Under the pieces are notes generated by a model that was not told where the DNA came from, did not search any database, and worked only from the letters and a program-made list of their open reading frames with translations. From Serratia symbiotica (lineage in GTDB: Bacteria > Pseudomonadota > Gammaproteobacteria > Enterobacterales > Enterobacteriaceae): a DNA stretch of 64,000 bases. How positions within the stretch are numbered: position 1 is the first letter of the stretch; each line of letters starts with the position of its first letter. The DNA lies in NCBI GenBank assembly GCA_900380265.1, contig LR025083.1, positions 372,001 to 436,000 on the forward strand. Reading direction: 5' to 3'. Position numbers and translations under genes: made by a program. Below, piece by piece: positions 31,000 through 41,422 of this stretch.

Positions 31000-32440
31000 T
31001 GATCCAGTGAATAGAAGGGCGACATCAGGCTAAGTGCCCCTCGGCAACTACTAGGGAGGAAATAACAAATTAAATCACAAGATAATTTTATCTCAATCAA
31101 ATCTATGACGCTAAGTGCCATTATTACGATAAGGGTCGCTATCGACATGTCTGTTTAGCAAGTTAAATGTAGCAAGCAGCACTGCCTGAGATCTTGCAAG
31201 TGATGCCTATAAATCCCGGCAGCTAAACTCACCACAGTCGATTAGTAAGAGTGGAACTCGAAGTTGGTACCCAGCGAACTATGTTACTTGTGATAGTTTC
31301 CGCAGTGCTCTTAGAAACTATAGAGTTCTGGCAGCGCCGCGTATAACCACTTATCGAATTCCTCAGACTTTAAGTTTGATTGTGATCAGCAGTGGGTTTG
31401 TGGACATTACGGCATGGACAGCATTGCCGGGGGCAATGTAACACTATCCCTGCGTCAGTAGAAAGGCTGAACACCAGGATGAAGATTATTGAAGAGTTAG
31501 ATCTTGTCGGGACCCTGTATGCAGTACGATATGCACCCAGTCTATGACTAGATAATGCCTTATCTATATGTATTAATACGAAACTACCGTTGTAAAGGAG
31601 AAAGTGGTATTGTGCCTCTTTTGATCCGACCAGTAGGAATTTTATGAGATAGTCGGGAGAAGTGGATCTACAGGGATCGTGTTATATGGCGATCAGTAGC
31701 ACCTTGCAGGGTTTGGGTCCTCGCCAGTGCCCTAGCTAGTAGCAGTAAACCTGCGATGCTATATATCTGTTGCCTCAATTGCATGACACAAAAAGTAGCT
31801 GATTTAGGATACAGGACCCGGTTAACTTACATATATTTTGTGAATCACGCTATAATTAATCTCAAAACAAAACGGATCTTTTTACGGGTGTTTATCAGAC
31901 TTATTTGGCAAGGTCGCGCCGTCATTATGGTCGGTGCCATACGTGACTATTAAAATGGTTTAATCAATAGTAAGGCTGCCATCACAGTATGTTGGGTGGT
32001 CGACGCGACAGCTCGATGCCACTATTCAAAGCTGGACGCATCTAATAGAGACAGGCATCTCTGCGCATGTGATTGTTATTTAGATGAATCTAGGTTGTGA
32101 TCGTAAAGCGACTGGCCCGGAGACTATGCACGCTTTCCGCTACTAGCTGCATCAACGAGTACGCTTTTCTGATAACGGGTAACCGGAGCCTGACGTATTG
32201 TAAGCTAATGTATGCGCACATTATTCTGTAGCTTTTATGGTCGAATAAGAGTCTATGAACTGCTAACCCATTACATAGGAGGTGTGTAACCCGTGTTTGC
32301 GGGAGAAGGCTTTTCTTTGTTCACTGGTAGGCATTGACTGTCTGCATAGGTGATAGAGCGTTGCTTTACTTTTTGCGAGCCTTTTTTGTAAAAGGAGTTA
32401 TGCTGCTAGCAGATGTTTATGATGTGTTAGATATTAGCGC
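31000..32440 (+). pseudogene. hofB: hofB (GspE/PilB-type assembly ATPase) pseudogene
   Basis: It occupies the place expected between nadC and hofC, with ppdD apparently deleted or unrecognisable. Clear segments occur in order. DNA at about 31580-31620 matches CRGGEKVVLRLL. DNA at about 31710-31790 matches GLVLVTGPTGSGKTVTLYS, the Walker A region. The frame at 31900-31953 reads GRAVIMVGAIRDY where the family has DPDVIMVGEIRD (Walker B). The 3' end near 32360-32430 reads FVKGVMLLADVYDVLD, matching the GspE C-terminus. Frameshifts and stops separate these segments. HofB is the putative motor ATPase of a type IV pilus or secretion-like apparatus. Confidence 0.82.
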
Positions 32441-32444
32441 AGAA

Positions 32445-33640
32445 ACCGAGAGCAGTCGTACAGGGTCATCATTTATCTCTCTTGGGAGACCCATTAATAT
32501 GCTGGCTGAACTGCTTTTACTACACTGATGAGTAGGGCAATAGCAACTTTGCAACTAACGTACTCAATAGAAGATATAGTCGTTTCGGAGTAGGCATGTT
32601 AAAGGCATGCCACCCAGATAATGGGCTGGTAAATATACTGGCTTACTTCATTAGCCAGCTCGTACTGGTTTATAAGGCGGCTGAAGTTCTTCGGCATACC
32701 TCTTCCTTCTGGCCGCGGGTATCTCCTTGCTCAACTGGGGTGATTGACGAATATGAGGGATTAGGCACAGCAGAGAGATACCATGTTCTAGAGTTTATTT
32801 CCGATTAGGAATACGCTTGCGCGTTGTTTCGACATCGGCACGCTATCAGTTCACGGTTCGGGCATTTAGATTATTTGCTTTAGCTGGGAAAATCACAGAC
32901 ATCCTAACAAAGCTGATCAAAATTTCTTACGGGGGCCATTCTGCCCTGGTTTGTTTTTCATGCCAGCTTTGCTGCTAAGTAGATACAAATGCTAGTGATA
33001 TTTTTTAGAACTCTGCGGAGAGTATCAGTATTCCGACAGGGTCGTACTGGGATGTACTGAATGGTAACTTTGCTGATTGATCTAATAACTAAGAAAAAGT
33101 TATACTCATTTCTGCTGAGTACCTCAATCTTGAGTGATTGTCGCTGCATTCACCTCAGCGTAATAGGTCTTAGTAAGCAGGTCAATTAACCTGGCAACCG
33201 TTAGCACCTCGCTGGAGTCAGGAAAGCACGGTAAGAAAATGATTTCAGATCCCGGGTATGATTGAGTAAGCGGGATTAATACTCATGTTAGTGCTGAATA
33301 GTACTGGGTGGCTGGTGCCAACCTATGTATCGGTAACCCTTAGGAAGTGCAGCGTGCGAATGTTCGATGGAAAGTTTACTAAATACTAAACTTTATCATC
33401 CACTGTTCACCGCACTTTGTACAAGTGGCACAGGTGCGTGAATAAATCTAGCTAATCAGGCAGTCTTTTCGATAAATATGCACAGTTTATGCGTAGAAAT
33501 ACTGGAGCGGACTGGATGCGCTTGCGCAAATGGAAGTACTTCTTTGTATGCTTGTGATTGGTAGGCAAGTCAGTGCGTTAGTGATCGACTAACCACCTAC
33601 TAATCTTTCACTTGGAGAGAGTATTGAGGTGCACTCGCGG
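32445..33640 (+). pseudogene. hofC: hofC (GspF/PilC-type membrane platform) pseudogene
   Basis: It follows hofB on the same strand and converges on guaC, as in enterobacteria. DNA near 32700-32760 aligns with the stretch around WxxVFPPLYQAMIRTGE. Near 33260-33310 a readable SAGLILMLVLNS matches the SAG-containing motif of GspF. Near 33365-33450 SLLNTKLYHPLFTALCTSGTGA is followed by stops; it matches the repeat FxPLxxQLxxxGExxGxLD. HofC is an inner-membrane protein of a pilus or type II-like assembly machine. The similarity is patchier than for hofB, but order and motifs agree. Confidence 0.65.
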
Positions 33641-33697
33641 GAACAGAAGGCTCGAGTTAAATTCGTCCGCTATCGGCGACTTGGTGCTTTATCTGGT

Positions 33698-34729
33698 GAT
33701 AAAAACACGATTTCTTCCTCTCCCACGCGGAAGAAGGGAGTGCGTTTAGCCAGTTCTGTTAGGTGTTCCGCTCCAACAAAAGTACAGGCGGAAGGTAAAC
33801 GACCAAGGATATCGCGTACGATATATTCAACTGCACCGCGCAGCGGTCATTTAGCGTTTTCCGTCTATCGTTCGGAAGAAGGCGACTCCGCCTGAACGGT
33901 GTTCCATAGCTGAGTCGGAATTCATACCGTAGAACAGCATGAACATCTCGCTATTTTCTTCCACACAGTGCCATTATGTTCAGGCCCGGCCGCCAGTATA
34001 CCATTGATCATTACAAAGTTAGCACCATCATCCAATGCTTTCGCTACGTCGCCTGGCACTAAGCAGCCATCGTTACTTACGATCTGGTCACCGAGACCGT
34101 GAGCCGCGTCTACACACTCGATCAAGGTAGATCTCTTCCGGATAGCCTACACCGGGGTGTACCCGGGTTGAACACAGTACCCTGGACCAATATCCACTTT
34201 CATCATATCAGCGACGGATAAGAGTAGTTCGTCCACTATGTCCCCAGTAACTGCGATGCCGGCACAAATCACATGATTTGGATAAGTTTCATGTGATCTC
34301 CGTAAAAAAAACGACGAAAGACTCCGAGTAACCATTTGCTATATCGATGCAAATGAACCTTAATATCGAAGATAGTGCCGAAATTTGTTTCATTTTATCG
34401 CTGTCAGCTTCTGATGTACTAGTGGAAACCATCACATGTCTCAATACAGACTCAGGCATGCGTTATATAAAATCCGCCCATTGTTCGATACTGTAATGTT
34501 TATGCACCGAAGTGAGAACTTCAAAAGAAGCCAGAACTTATGCCATGCGGAAGGTGCCGCCGACAGTATCCATATTAGCAGCAATTAGGGGTATTCCTAA
34601 CCAGAGAGCACCTGAATTTTTAAAGCGGAACTGACGCTCTAGTCCAACCTAAGAACGGCTTTTTAATGTGGAGCGCTTAGGGCGAATCATCACATCTTTA
34701 AAGCCTAATTTTATCTTTTTAATACGCAT
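33698..34729 (-). pseudogene. guaC: guaC (GMP reductase) pseudogene
   Basis: The frame opens at the ATG complementary to 34727-34729 with MRIKKIKLGFKDVMIRPKRS, then meets an in-frame TAG soon after (TLKSRS-stop). The same frame continues with [13 protein letters not shown]. Further fragments include [34 protein letters not shown], the stretch [19 protein letters not shown], and near the end [16 protein letters not shown]. The active-site cysteine motif GPGSxC reads GPGYC. Stops and shifts are spread along the gene. GuaC converts GMP to IMP in purine interconversion. Orientation is divergent from coaE, as in E. coli. Confidence 0.93.
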
Positions 34730-35095
34730 CATGACTAATACTTTCCTGAGTTATGGGATGGAATCCAAGCAAGATATTCGACTTTATACCCTATAGGATT
34801 CACCGGTTGATTAGAGCGCGATGTTGTGCTTTGTAAGGTAATAAGTAGATTAACGCCAGTTTCAGTTAGATTATTATACGTGTTAAGAAATATCGGGCAA
34901 GGCTGCGCCTGTAGGTTTATTGATGCCACCATCTAACAAATCAATTTGCGCATATGCCATCTTACTTTCCCCTGTTTCTTTCTTCATGTTCAGTTCTTAG
35001 CGCAATATAGTGCAGATGTCGGCTATGAGTTGCAGTTCTTCACGATTACATTATGATGCTTTTATATTTTTACAAATTGCGGATACTCTAATATC
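34730..35095. other. Divergent guaC-coaE intergenic region
   Basis: 366 bases. A minus-strand fragment, starting at an ATG near 34958, reads MAYAQIDLLDGGINKPTG before stops. It continues in another frame as an ORF at 34735-34932 with NLTETGVNLLITLQSTTSRS. I recognise no family. It may be a foreign or lineage-specific gene remnant or chance. The promoters of coaE and of the former guaC should also lie here, but none stands out. Confidence 0.35.
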
Positions 35096-35704
35096 ATGGC
35101 CTATATTGTTGCGCTAACTGGGGGTATTGGTAGCGGTAAATCAACCATAGCAAAGGCCTTTGCACGCTATGACGTATCCGTGGTAGATACTGATGCGATT
35201 TCTCGCCAAGTTGTTGAACTTGGGACCAAAGTGCTAGCAAAGATTTCTGAACGTTTTGGTTCTGAAACATTGGAGGAGAGCGGTGTATTAAATCGTGCGC
35301 TTCTGCGCCAGAGGATATTTAGCCAGCCAGATGGAAAGATCTGGCTAAACCAATTCTTGCATCCGTTGATTTGTCAGGAAGTCCAACGCCAATTGGTGCG
35401 TGGCACCAGCCCTTATGTCCTGTGGGAGGTACCTCTTCTTGTAGAAAATAGTTTACAGGATTATGCTGATCGAGTATTAGTGATCGATGTTAGCAAAGAA
35501 ACGCAACTAGCTAGGACCGTATTGCGAAACCGTATCAGTCCACAAGAGGTACGGAATATTCTTTCCGCGCAGGCCACACGCGCACAGCGTCTTGCGATTG
35601 CAGATGATGTTATTGACAACAGCGGCACCGCCTTTGGGATAGCACTATCGGTCGATTCACTGCATCGACGCTACCTGAAACTAGCTTCATCATATTGCCA
35701 ATAG
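35096..35704 (+). CDS. coaE: Dephospho-CoA kinase
   Basis: 202 residues against 206 in E. coli. The P-loop GGIGSGKST is at residues 9-17. The conserved motifs LHPLI, the stretch SPYVLWEVPLLVENSL, the region near RTVLRNRIS, and AQATRAQRLAIADDVIDN are all present. Function: the last step of coenzyme A synthesis, phosphorylating the 3'-hydroxyl of dephospho-CoA with ATP in the cytosol. It heads the coaE-zapD-yacG operon; the zapD remnant begins about 20 bases after its stop. The start ATG at 35096 matches relatives (MAYIVALTGG). Confidence 0.97.
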   Translation: MAYIVALTGGIGSGKSTIAKAFARYDVSVVDTDAISRQVVELGTKVLAKISERFGSETLEESGVLNRALLRQRIFSQPDGKIWLNQFLHPLICQEVQRQLVRGTSPYVLWEVPLLVENSLQDYADRVLVIDVSKETQLARTVLRNRISPQEVRNILSAQATRAQRLAIADDVIDNSGTAFGIALSVDSLHRRYLKLASSYCQ

Positions 35705-35724
35705 ATCTGACAGGATTAAGCTGT

Positions 35725-36382
35725 ATGAGCTATGATTCTCTAAGCGTGCTTTTGGAATATTAACGGTATTAAATGCGTAGACAGCTGTTTACGGAGTTCT
35801 GATTGCTGCATTTGTATATCCAACAAGTTTTGATAGCAATAAGCATGACTCTAACCTGCGGTTCATCTCGATTAGATCTGATAGATCTACTGGCTTGTGA
35901 TGAAGTGCGTACCGAATTGCTGCAGGATGTAGAATGGCAGAAGAAGAAACCCATAACTTTCCTGGAAAGTTAGTCAGGTAGTCTACTTTTCGTCAGCATT
36001 ATGTAAACCAGGCTAATTACTGTCGTTGACTAACGACTGAGTATTTGGGTGGTTACTACAGTTGCTTCTCACTTCATACCTGTATATGTGGTGGCAGAGG
36101 TGAAATACGATTGCGTTGTCGATCGTGTGAATTGTTTTCAGTCGCTAGCATTTCTAAATCAGTTAGTGGATTTGAGCCGTTGAATAGGATTGCTTCTTAA
36201 TAAATAAGTCTGAACAGTTTTTGTGGGTGCCTGATGGCAGATTTTCTTCCCCCGAGTATCAACTGATATAACAACTCTACCCGTAGGTGTCTTAGTCACA
36301 ACACTTCTGCAGCTATTTTCTGCTGGCGTTAGGGAATCTAAAAGGTGTCAATGTTGGGACATTGGTCTTTCACTTGCCCTAA
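35725..36382 (+). pseudogene. zapD: zapD (FtsZ-associated protein) pseudogene
   Basis: An ATG at 35725 opens MSYDSLSVLLEY, which then stops. Another frame reads MRRQLFTEF, matching the MRTWLRIEF start region of ZapD. It continues through HLYIQQ and the stretch ending DLLACDEVRTELLQDVEWQKKK, matching [24 protein letters not shown]. The 3' end LVFHLP with a TAA at 36380-36382 matches the C-terminal LTFELACC. Stops and shifts interrupt it. ZapD bundles FtsZ protofilaments. Its position between coaE and yacG is the normal one. Confidence 0.88.
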
Positions 36383-36435
36383 TCCTAACAATTGAGATAA
36401 AATCCATGCATATTTAGTAAGGAGTAGACACCGCT

Positions 36436-36600
36436 ATGACATGCGTAGTAACATGCCCAAGTTGTAGAAGAGACGTAGTATGGAACGAGATGAGTCCCCA
36501 CCGTCCATTTTGTTGCAAGCGCTGCCAATTGATCGATCTGGGCGGGTGGGCTAATGAAGAGAAGCACATTATAAGAAATGGAGCTGTTGTTAGAAAGTGA
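36436..36600 (+). CDS. yacG: DNA gyrase inhibitor YacG, zinc-binding
   Basis: A 54-residue gene with no stop or shift, preceded by AAGGAG at 36419-36424, eleven bases before the ATG. The product matches YacG nearly end to end: [11 protein letters not shown], then [19 protein letters not shown] and ANEEKHI. The zinc ligands are Cys7, Cys10, Cys26 and Cys30 (spacing C-x2-C-x15-C-x3-C), as in the family. It is about 11 residues shorter than E. coli YacG, missing only the acidic tail. Family role: binds GyrB and inhibits gyrase. It lies between the dead zapD and the dead mutT, so survival of its frame suggests selection. Expression from the coaE transcript is inferred. Confidence 0.88.
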   Translation: MTCVVTCPSCRRDVVWNEMSPHRPFCCKRCQLIDLGGWANEEKHIIRNGAVVRK

Positions 36601-36849
36601 GAACAGCGGAGTAAGTTATAAACTGATCATATGCAGCCAGTTGTTCCTAGCTGGAACATCCACCAACATGACAAAATTGATTGAAAGGCTACTTTTAGCT
36701 CTCCTTTCAGAGAGAGATCCAAAACTAGAAGTTAGTATAAATTGTTAATGGACCTCTCTCGGTTACAGTTTAGTTGGTCTCCTTTCTTTATTGAAAGCCG
36801 CTCGTCTGTTCTATGAAAATTTAAACTATGTTAATGTTAAATAGTGGGA
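36601..36849. other. Gap between yacG and the mutT remnant
   Basis: About 250 bases without a gene. A loose inverted repeat pairs gagagagatcc near 36712 with ggacctctctc about 40 bases later, with one mismatch. It could be a degraded shared transcript end of the converging yacG and mutT. Confidence 0.35.
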
Positions 36850-37390
36850 AATCTTTATCCCGCGGCCATACAGTTTACCTCTTGTAGTGCTGGCTCCGCG
36901 ATTATAAGGGTCGGAAACCTACCTGATGCTAGGTATAATATAGCGTAATGATAAGATCGCTTAAGGGATTTCCAAATACTCTATCAACGTTTTTGGTTTA
37001 GTGTTTATACCTATTTCGCCGCACTATTTGTGCTTCAGTGCGTGTTCTGCTTTGTTGGGTTGTAGATTTCCCTGCGGGAAATTTCAAGACTTGGCTATTG
37101 TGAAGTTGAAGGCATAGCTGGTAGTAATAAAGGTGCTTGGTGAGTGTTATAAATCATTCCACCGTGACATTTAGTTATCCTATCACAGACTCTGGTTGAT
37201 AGGTAGGACAAGCTTGGTCAGATAGCTTATGTGTGTTGTTGGATTTACCGTGTTTGTCGGTGGTTAATTGTTAATAAAGTTCGAGCGTTTAGTCACTAAT
37301 TGAATGCAGTTACTACAGATTTATAAATCGCATGCATCAGATTCACTGCAATAATTTGTGTAGATTGGGTTCTTATCGCTTTGTCATTTA
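36850..37390 (-). pseudogene. mutT: mutT (8-oxo-dGTP diphosphatase) pseudogene
   Basis: It lies directly downstream of secA on the same strand, the normal place of mutT. On the minus strand the 5' part near 37340-37390 shows weak similarity to the N-terminal QIAVGIIRN. Near 37050-37090 the DNA reads LKFPAGKS, matching LEFPGGKI at the start of the Nudix box. It then reads TEAQIVRR, matching TPEQALVREL. The rest of the Nudix box is destroyed and the tail is unreadable. MutT removes 8-oxo-dGTP from the nucleotide pool. The identification rests on position plus the ordered matches. Confidence 0.65.
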
Positions 37391-37438
37391 ATTCCCTCTC
37401 GATGCTACTCGGTGAATGTGGACAGAAAGGCGCTCGGT

Positions 37439-40150
37439 TCACTTCTGAAGACGGCCATGACATTGTTTGAATTTTTTTCCTAAACCACATGGACAAAGAT
37501 CATTGCGACCAACTTTCCGTTTAAAAATCATCGCTGCATTATCAATATCAACACACAAAGGGTTCTCTTTATAATCACTAATGCGTTGTTTATGCACGAG
37601 TCTCTTACTTTCTTCAGAGGGCGGCTGCTTTAAGCTTTGAACTTTTTCTGGTATCCGCACTTGCACCTTGCTTAGCACACTTATCACCTCATATTTTAGC
37701 GATTCCAGCATGGCAGAAAACATGCTAAAGGATTCACGCTTGTACTCTTGCTTAGGGTCCTTTTGTGCATAACCGCGCAGATGAATACCCTGTCGCAAAT
37801 AGTCCATCGCTGCTAGGTGCTCCTTCCAAAGGGCATCTAGAGTGTTCAACATTACGCCTTTCTCGAAGTGGCGCATGATCTTTCGGGTAACCAGGCCTTC
37901 CTTGTGTAAATATTGTTGCTTAATATTCTCTAAAACACGTTCACGCAGTGTGTCGCCGTGCAGCTCAGGATCTGTCTTTAACCATTCTGAGATAGGTATT
38001 TCTAGGTGAAAATCGGTTTTCAAGCGATCTGCCAATCCTTGAATATCCCATTCTTCTTCTAGCGATTTTGGCTTGATATAGTTATTAATGATAGTCCCGA
38101 AGACGTCATCACGGATGACCGCTATAGTTTCATGCACATCAGACGCATCCAGCAGTTCGTTACGTTGGCGGTATATGGCGCGACGTTGATCGTTGGCGAC
38201 ATCGTCATATTCCAGTAGTTGCTTGCGAATGTCAAAGTTGCGGGCTTCTACTTTACGTTGGGCATTGGCGATTGCTTTCGTCACCAATGGGTGTTCAATG
38301 GCTTCGCCATTTTTCATGCCAAGTTTGCGCATCATGCTAGAAACGCGATCAGACGCAAAGATGCGCATCAGGTCATCTTCCATCGACAGGTAAAAACGGG
38401 ATGAGCCAGCGTCGCCTTGACGGCCAGAACGGCCCCGTAGCTGGTTATCAATACGACGTGATTCATGGCGCTCAGTACCGATAATATGTAGGCCACCCGC
38501 TGCTAAAACTGCATTGTGACGTGTTTGCCAGGAATCCTTAATTGCACTGATGCGCTCTTTTGTCGGTTCTTTTAATTTTGCAACTTCCGACTGCCAATTT
38601 CCGCCTAATACAATATCTGTGCCACGACCTGCCATGTTTGTGGCGATAGTTACTGCGCCGCTCTGACCGGCTTGTGCCACGATCTCTGCTTCCATAGCAT
38701 GGAATTTGGCGTTAAGTACTTTGTGGGCAATGCCTGCTTTGGTTAGTTCACGGGATATTATCTCAGATTTTGCGATAGATATGGTCCCCACCAACACTGG
38801 TTGCCCTTTATCAGTGCGCTTTTTGATATCATCAATGATCGCGCTAATCTTCTCCATTTCGGTCAAGTACACTAAATCCGGCATCTCTCTACGAATCATT
38901 AAACGGTTGGTGGGTACTACGATAGTATCTAGCTTGTAGATAAAACTAAACTCAAAGGCCTCAGTGTCTGCAGTGCCAGTCATGCCAGCTAATTTTTCGT
39001 ATAGGCGGAAGTAGTTCTGGAAGGTGATAGCGGCCAGTGTCTGGTTTTCATGCTGGATCGCCACGCCCTCTTTGGCTTCAATTGCCTGGTGGACCCCATC
39101 TGACCAGCGCCGACCCTGCATGGTGCGTCCAGTGTGTTCATCAACGATGATGACCTCTCCATTTTTAACAATATAGTCAACATTGCGGTGGAATAACACA
39201 TGGGCTCGCAGAGCGGCGGTGACATGGTGCATAAGCATAATGGTGGTCGGTGAATAGAGCGACTCGCCAGTCTCCATAATTCCAGATTCTACTAGTATTT
39301 TTTCGATAAAAATCATGCCACGTTCAGTCAGGTGTACCTGACGCGTTTTTTCGTCCACTGAGAAGTGACCTTCTCCCTGGAAGGAGGCAGAGTCTTCTTT
39401 TTCTTGGCGGATTAGTTGTGGTATTAGTGTGTTAACTTTAATGTATATCTCGGAACTATCTTCAGCAGGTCCTGAGATAATCAGTGGGGTGCGAGCTTCA
39501 TCGATGAGGATAGAATCTACTTCATCTACCAGTGCGTAGTGCAATTCGCGTTGCACTCGTTCTTCTGGGCTAAATGCCATGTTATCACGCAGGTAATCAA
39601 AGCCATATTCATTATTAGTACCATAGGTAATATCTGCGGCGTAAGCTTCACGTTTTGCTAGTGCAGGCATGTCGGGCAAATTGACACCAATACTCATACC
39701 AAGAAATTCAAACAAGGGGCGGTTGTTTTCAGCGTCACGTTTTGCAAGGTAATCATTGACGGTAACCACATGCACACCGCGACCACTCAAGGCATTTAAA
39801 TAGGCAGGTAGTGTAGCAGTTAGGGTTTTACCTTCACCTGTTCGCATCTCTGCAATGCAGCGATTATTTAGCACTATCCCGCCTAATAGCTGTACGTCGA
39901 AGTGACGCATACCGAATACCCGTTTACTCGTCTCACGGACTACGGCAAACACTTCTGGGATGAGGTTTTCCAACACCTCTCCTTCCCTTAAACGTGCTCG
40001 GAATTCGTCAGTTTTATTTTTTAGTTGGTCATCGGATAATTTCTCCATGTCCGCTTCTCTCTGATTGATCTGCTCAACAACTTTGCGCATCCAGCGCAGC
40101 GTACGGTCGTTGCGGCTACCAAAAGCTTTGGTCAATAGTTTTACTAACAT
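37439..40150 (-). CDS. secA: Preprotein translocase ATPase SecA
   Basis: 903 residues against 901 in E. coli, from the ATG at 40150 ([20 protein letters not shown]). The open frame extends 35 codons upstream, but those codons lie in the secM remnant and the ribosome site gaaagagat precedes 40150. Walker A is MRTGEGKT with Lys108. DEVDS, the DEAD-family motifs around [13 protein letters not shown], the preprotein cross-linking domain, and the C-terminal zinc and SecB-binding motif [13 protein letters not shown] are intact. Function: the motor that drives unfolded preproteins through SecYEG. The linker before the zinc motif differs in sequence from relatives. The upstream regulator secM is dead. 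Confidence 0.97.
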   Translation of the reverse strand: MLVKLLTKAFGSRNDRTLRWMRKVVEQINQREADMEKLSDDQLKNKTDEFRARLREGEVLENLIPEVFAVVRETSKRVFGMRHFDVQLLGGIVLNNRCIAEMRTGEGKTLTATLPAYLNALSGRGVHVVTVNDYLAKRDAENNRPLFEFLGMSIGVNLPDMPALAKREAYAADITYGTNNEYGFDYLRDNMAFSPEERVQRELHYALVDEVDSILIDEARTPLIISGPAEDSSEIYIKVNTLIPQLIRQEKEDSASFQGEGHFSVDEKTRQVHLTERGMIFIEKILVESGIMETGESLYSPTTIMLMHHVTAALRAHVLFHRNVDYIVKNGEVIIVDEHTGRTMQGRRWSDGVHQAIEAKEGVAIQHENQTLAAITFQNYFRLYEKLAGMTGTADTEAFEFSFIYKLDTIVVPTNRLMIRREMPDLVYLTEMEKISAIIDDIKKRTDKGQPVLVGTISIAKSEIISRELTKAGIAHKVLNAKFHAMEAEIVAQAGQSGAVTIATNMAGRGTDIVLGGNWQSEVAKLKEPTKERISAIKDSWQTRHNAVLAAGGLHIIGTERHESRRIDNQLRGRSGRQGDAGSSRFYLSMEDDLMRIFASDRVSSMMRKLGMKNGEAIEHPLVTKAIANAQRKVEARNFDIRKQLLEYDDVANDQRRAIYRQRNELLDASDVHETIAVIRDDVFGTIINNYIKPKSLEEEWDIQGLADRLKTDFHLEIPISEWLKTDPELHGDTLRERVLENIKQQYLHKEGLVTRKIMRHFEKGVMLNTLDALWKEHLAAMDYLRQGIHLRGYAQKDPKQEYKRESFSMFSAMLESLKYEVISVLSKVQVRIPEKVQSLKQPPSEESKRLVHKQRISDYKENPLCVDIDNAAMIFKRKVGRNDLCPCGLGKKFKQCHGRLQK

Positions 40151-40214
40151 GATGTTACATATCTCTTTCATAACAGCAAAGTGGTCCTCAACTTGCTGTA
40201 GTGTCTTTTGTCGC

Positions 40215-40754
40215 CTAAGAGACAGCGTCAGCTGAGCACGCCAGTTTCGGCGCAATCCCTACTAGCACCTGTGCTATCCACGCTTTAGTATTTGGCAGGC
40301 AAATACGGGAAGCACGTTATAATGCATATAATAAATGATGTTCGTCTGCTTTGGGTCATCTATCAATAGCGTGTTGAAGTGGAGAGGATTACTAACTGTG
40401 CCAACTGTGAGGGAAGTTTACCGATTCAGGGTTTCCTAGTCTTCTTATATGTGCTTCTGCAGCGATAATTCGAAAGTAATATTAGGCAGGATGGTGAGTA
40501 GATCATACTGGTGATGGTAGTCACCGCTAATACCGGGCAGCAGCCCGGTGCCTCAAACAGTACCAGTTCTAATGATTACTACGGTCTCAGTTTTCTCGAT
40601 TAAATCTAGAGAAGGTAACTAGGTAGTTCGTCTGGATCGGCTCTCTCTACTACACTTAAAGGTAGATTCACCCTGCTCACAACCATATGTAACTGGAAAT
40701 TAGGTAAAAATAATATCTATTAAATTGTTGCCGATGATTTTGAATATCAATCAC
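40215..40754 (-). pseudogene. secM: secM (SecA-regulating arrest peptide) pseudogene
   Basis: A GTG complementary to 40752-40754 opens a frame that aligns with the SecM N-terminus: VIDIQNHRQQFNRYYF against MIGILNRWRQFGRRYFW. Two stops then interrupt the signal-peptide region. Near 40250-40295 the DNA reads [12 protein letters not shown], where the arrest motif should read WIxxxxGIRAGP. The essential arginine and glycine are lost and the spacing is changed. A stop follows at 40215-40217, 65 bases before secA. SecM normally stalls its own ribosome to expose the secA start when export is slow. That control is not possible here. Confidence 0.82.
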
Positions 40755-41422
40755 GAATAACAATCCACCTTAGTAATTATGTTCAATAGCCGCCACAGGC
40801 CTACAATGATGAGATATTATGTTCGATGCGCTGCCACCGTAGCTAAAGCGTTGATATCTAATGTTCAGTATTGCTTGTAAGCGGTTGCTTACACTGCACT
40901 TTTAAGTGAAGCAGTGAAACCTGTTAGTTACTCAACTACATCTTTGTTTCTATGTCGCGTAGCCTTCGATAAGGTATTTAGTTTGAAAAGTCGTAAGTTT
41001 TAGTGCAATGATGCGCTTACGCTACGAGTAACTTATGTTGTTCTTTACTTACGAGCGGAATTCTACCATCATTGTCGTCAATTCACATTAGGATTGATTC
41101 AGACTTCATCGCGAATTGGAACTATCGTATTAAAAATACGCGGAAATATACACTATTACGCTCTCATCTAAGTCAGTTCATCGCTAGGCAATGATGAAAG
41201 TAGCGAACTGCAGCCTAGAGACATGTGACCAAGGTAGTAGGAGGACTTAGCATTCATCAGGCGAAGAGAATAAAAATGCTGCTAGTCATAATAAGTAGTT
41301 CACGATGCGAAATGGGATTATAAGGATAATCACAAACGAATATTTTCTGTGTTAGAGGACTGAATTGTTAAGTCATCGCGCGTTTAGTAGTTATCTGTGT
41401 TCATATCCACACAAGGGTTGCT
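40755..41422. other. Gap between lpxC and the secM remnant
   Basis: About 670 bases with no intact gene. Some relatives carry a DUF721 gene here. On the plus strand near 41200-41260 the DNA shows a weak resemblance to the LQPWCRVANYRQG segment of that family, starting with gcgaactgcagcc. I do not call it as a gene. The promoter serving secA may also lie here but is not evident. Confidence 0.3.

Noticed and set aside
33629-33895. 88-codon plus-strand open frame
   Set aside because: The reverse strand here encodes the readable C-terminal part of the guaC pseudogene, so this frame is its shadow.
40151-40255. N-terminal extension of secA by 35 codons
   Set aside because: The extra codons fall in the secM remnant, relatives start MLxKLLTKxFGSRN, and a ribosome site precedes the internal ATG at 40150.
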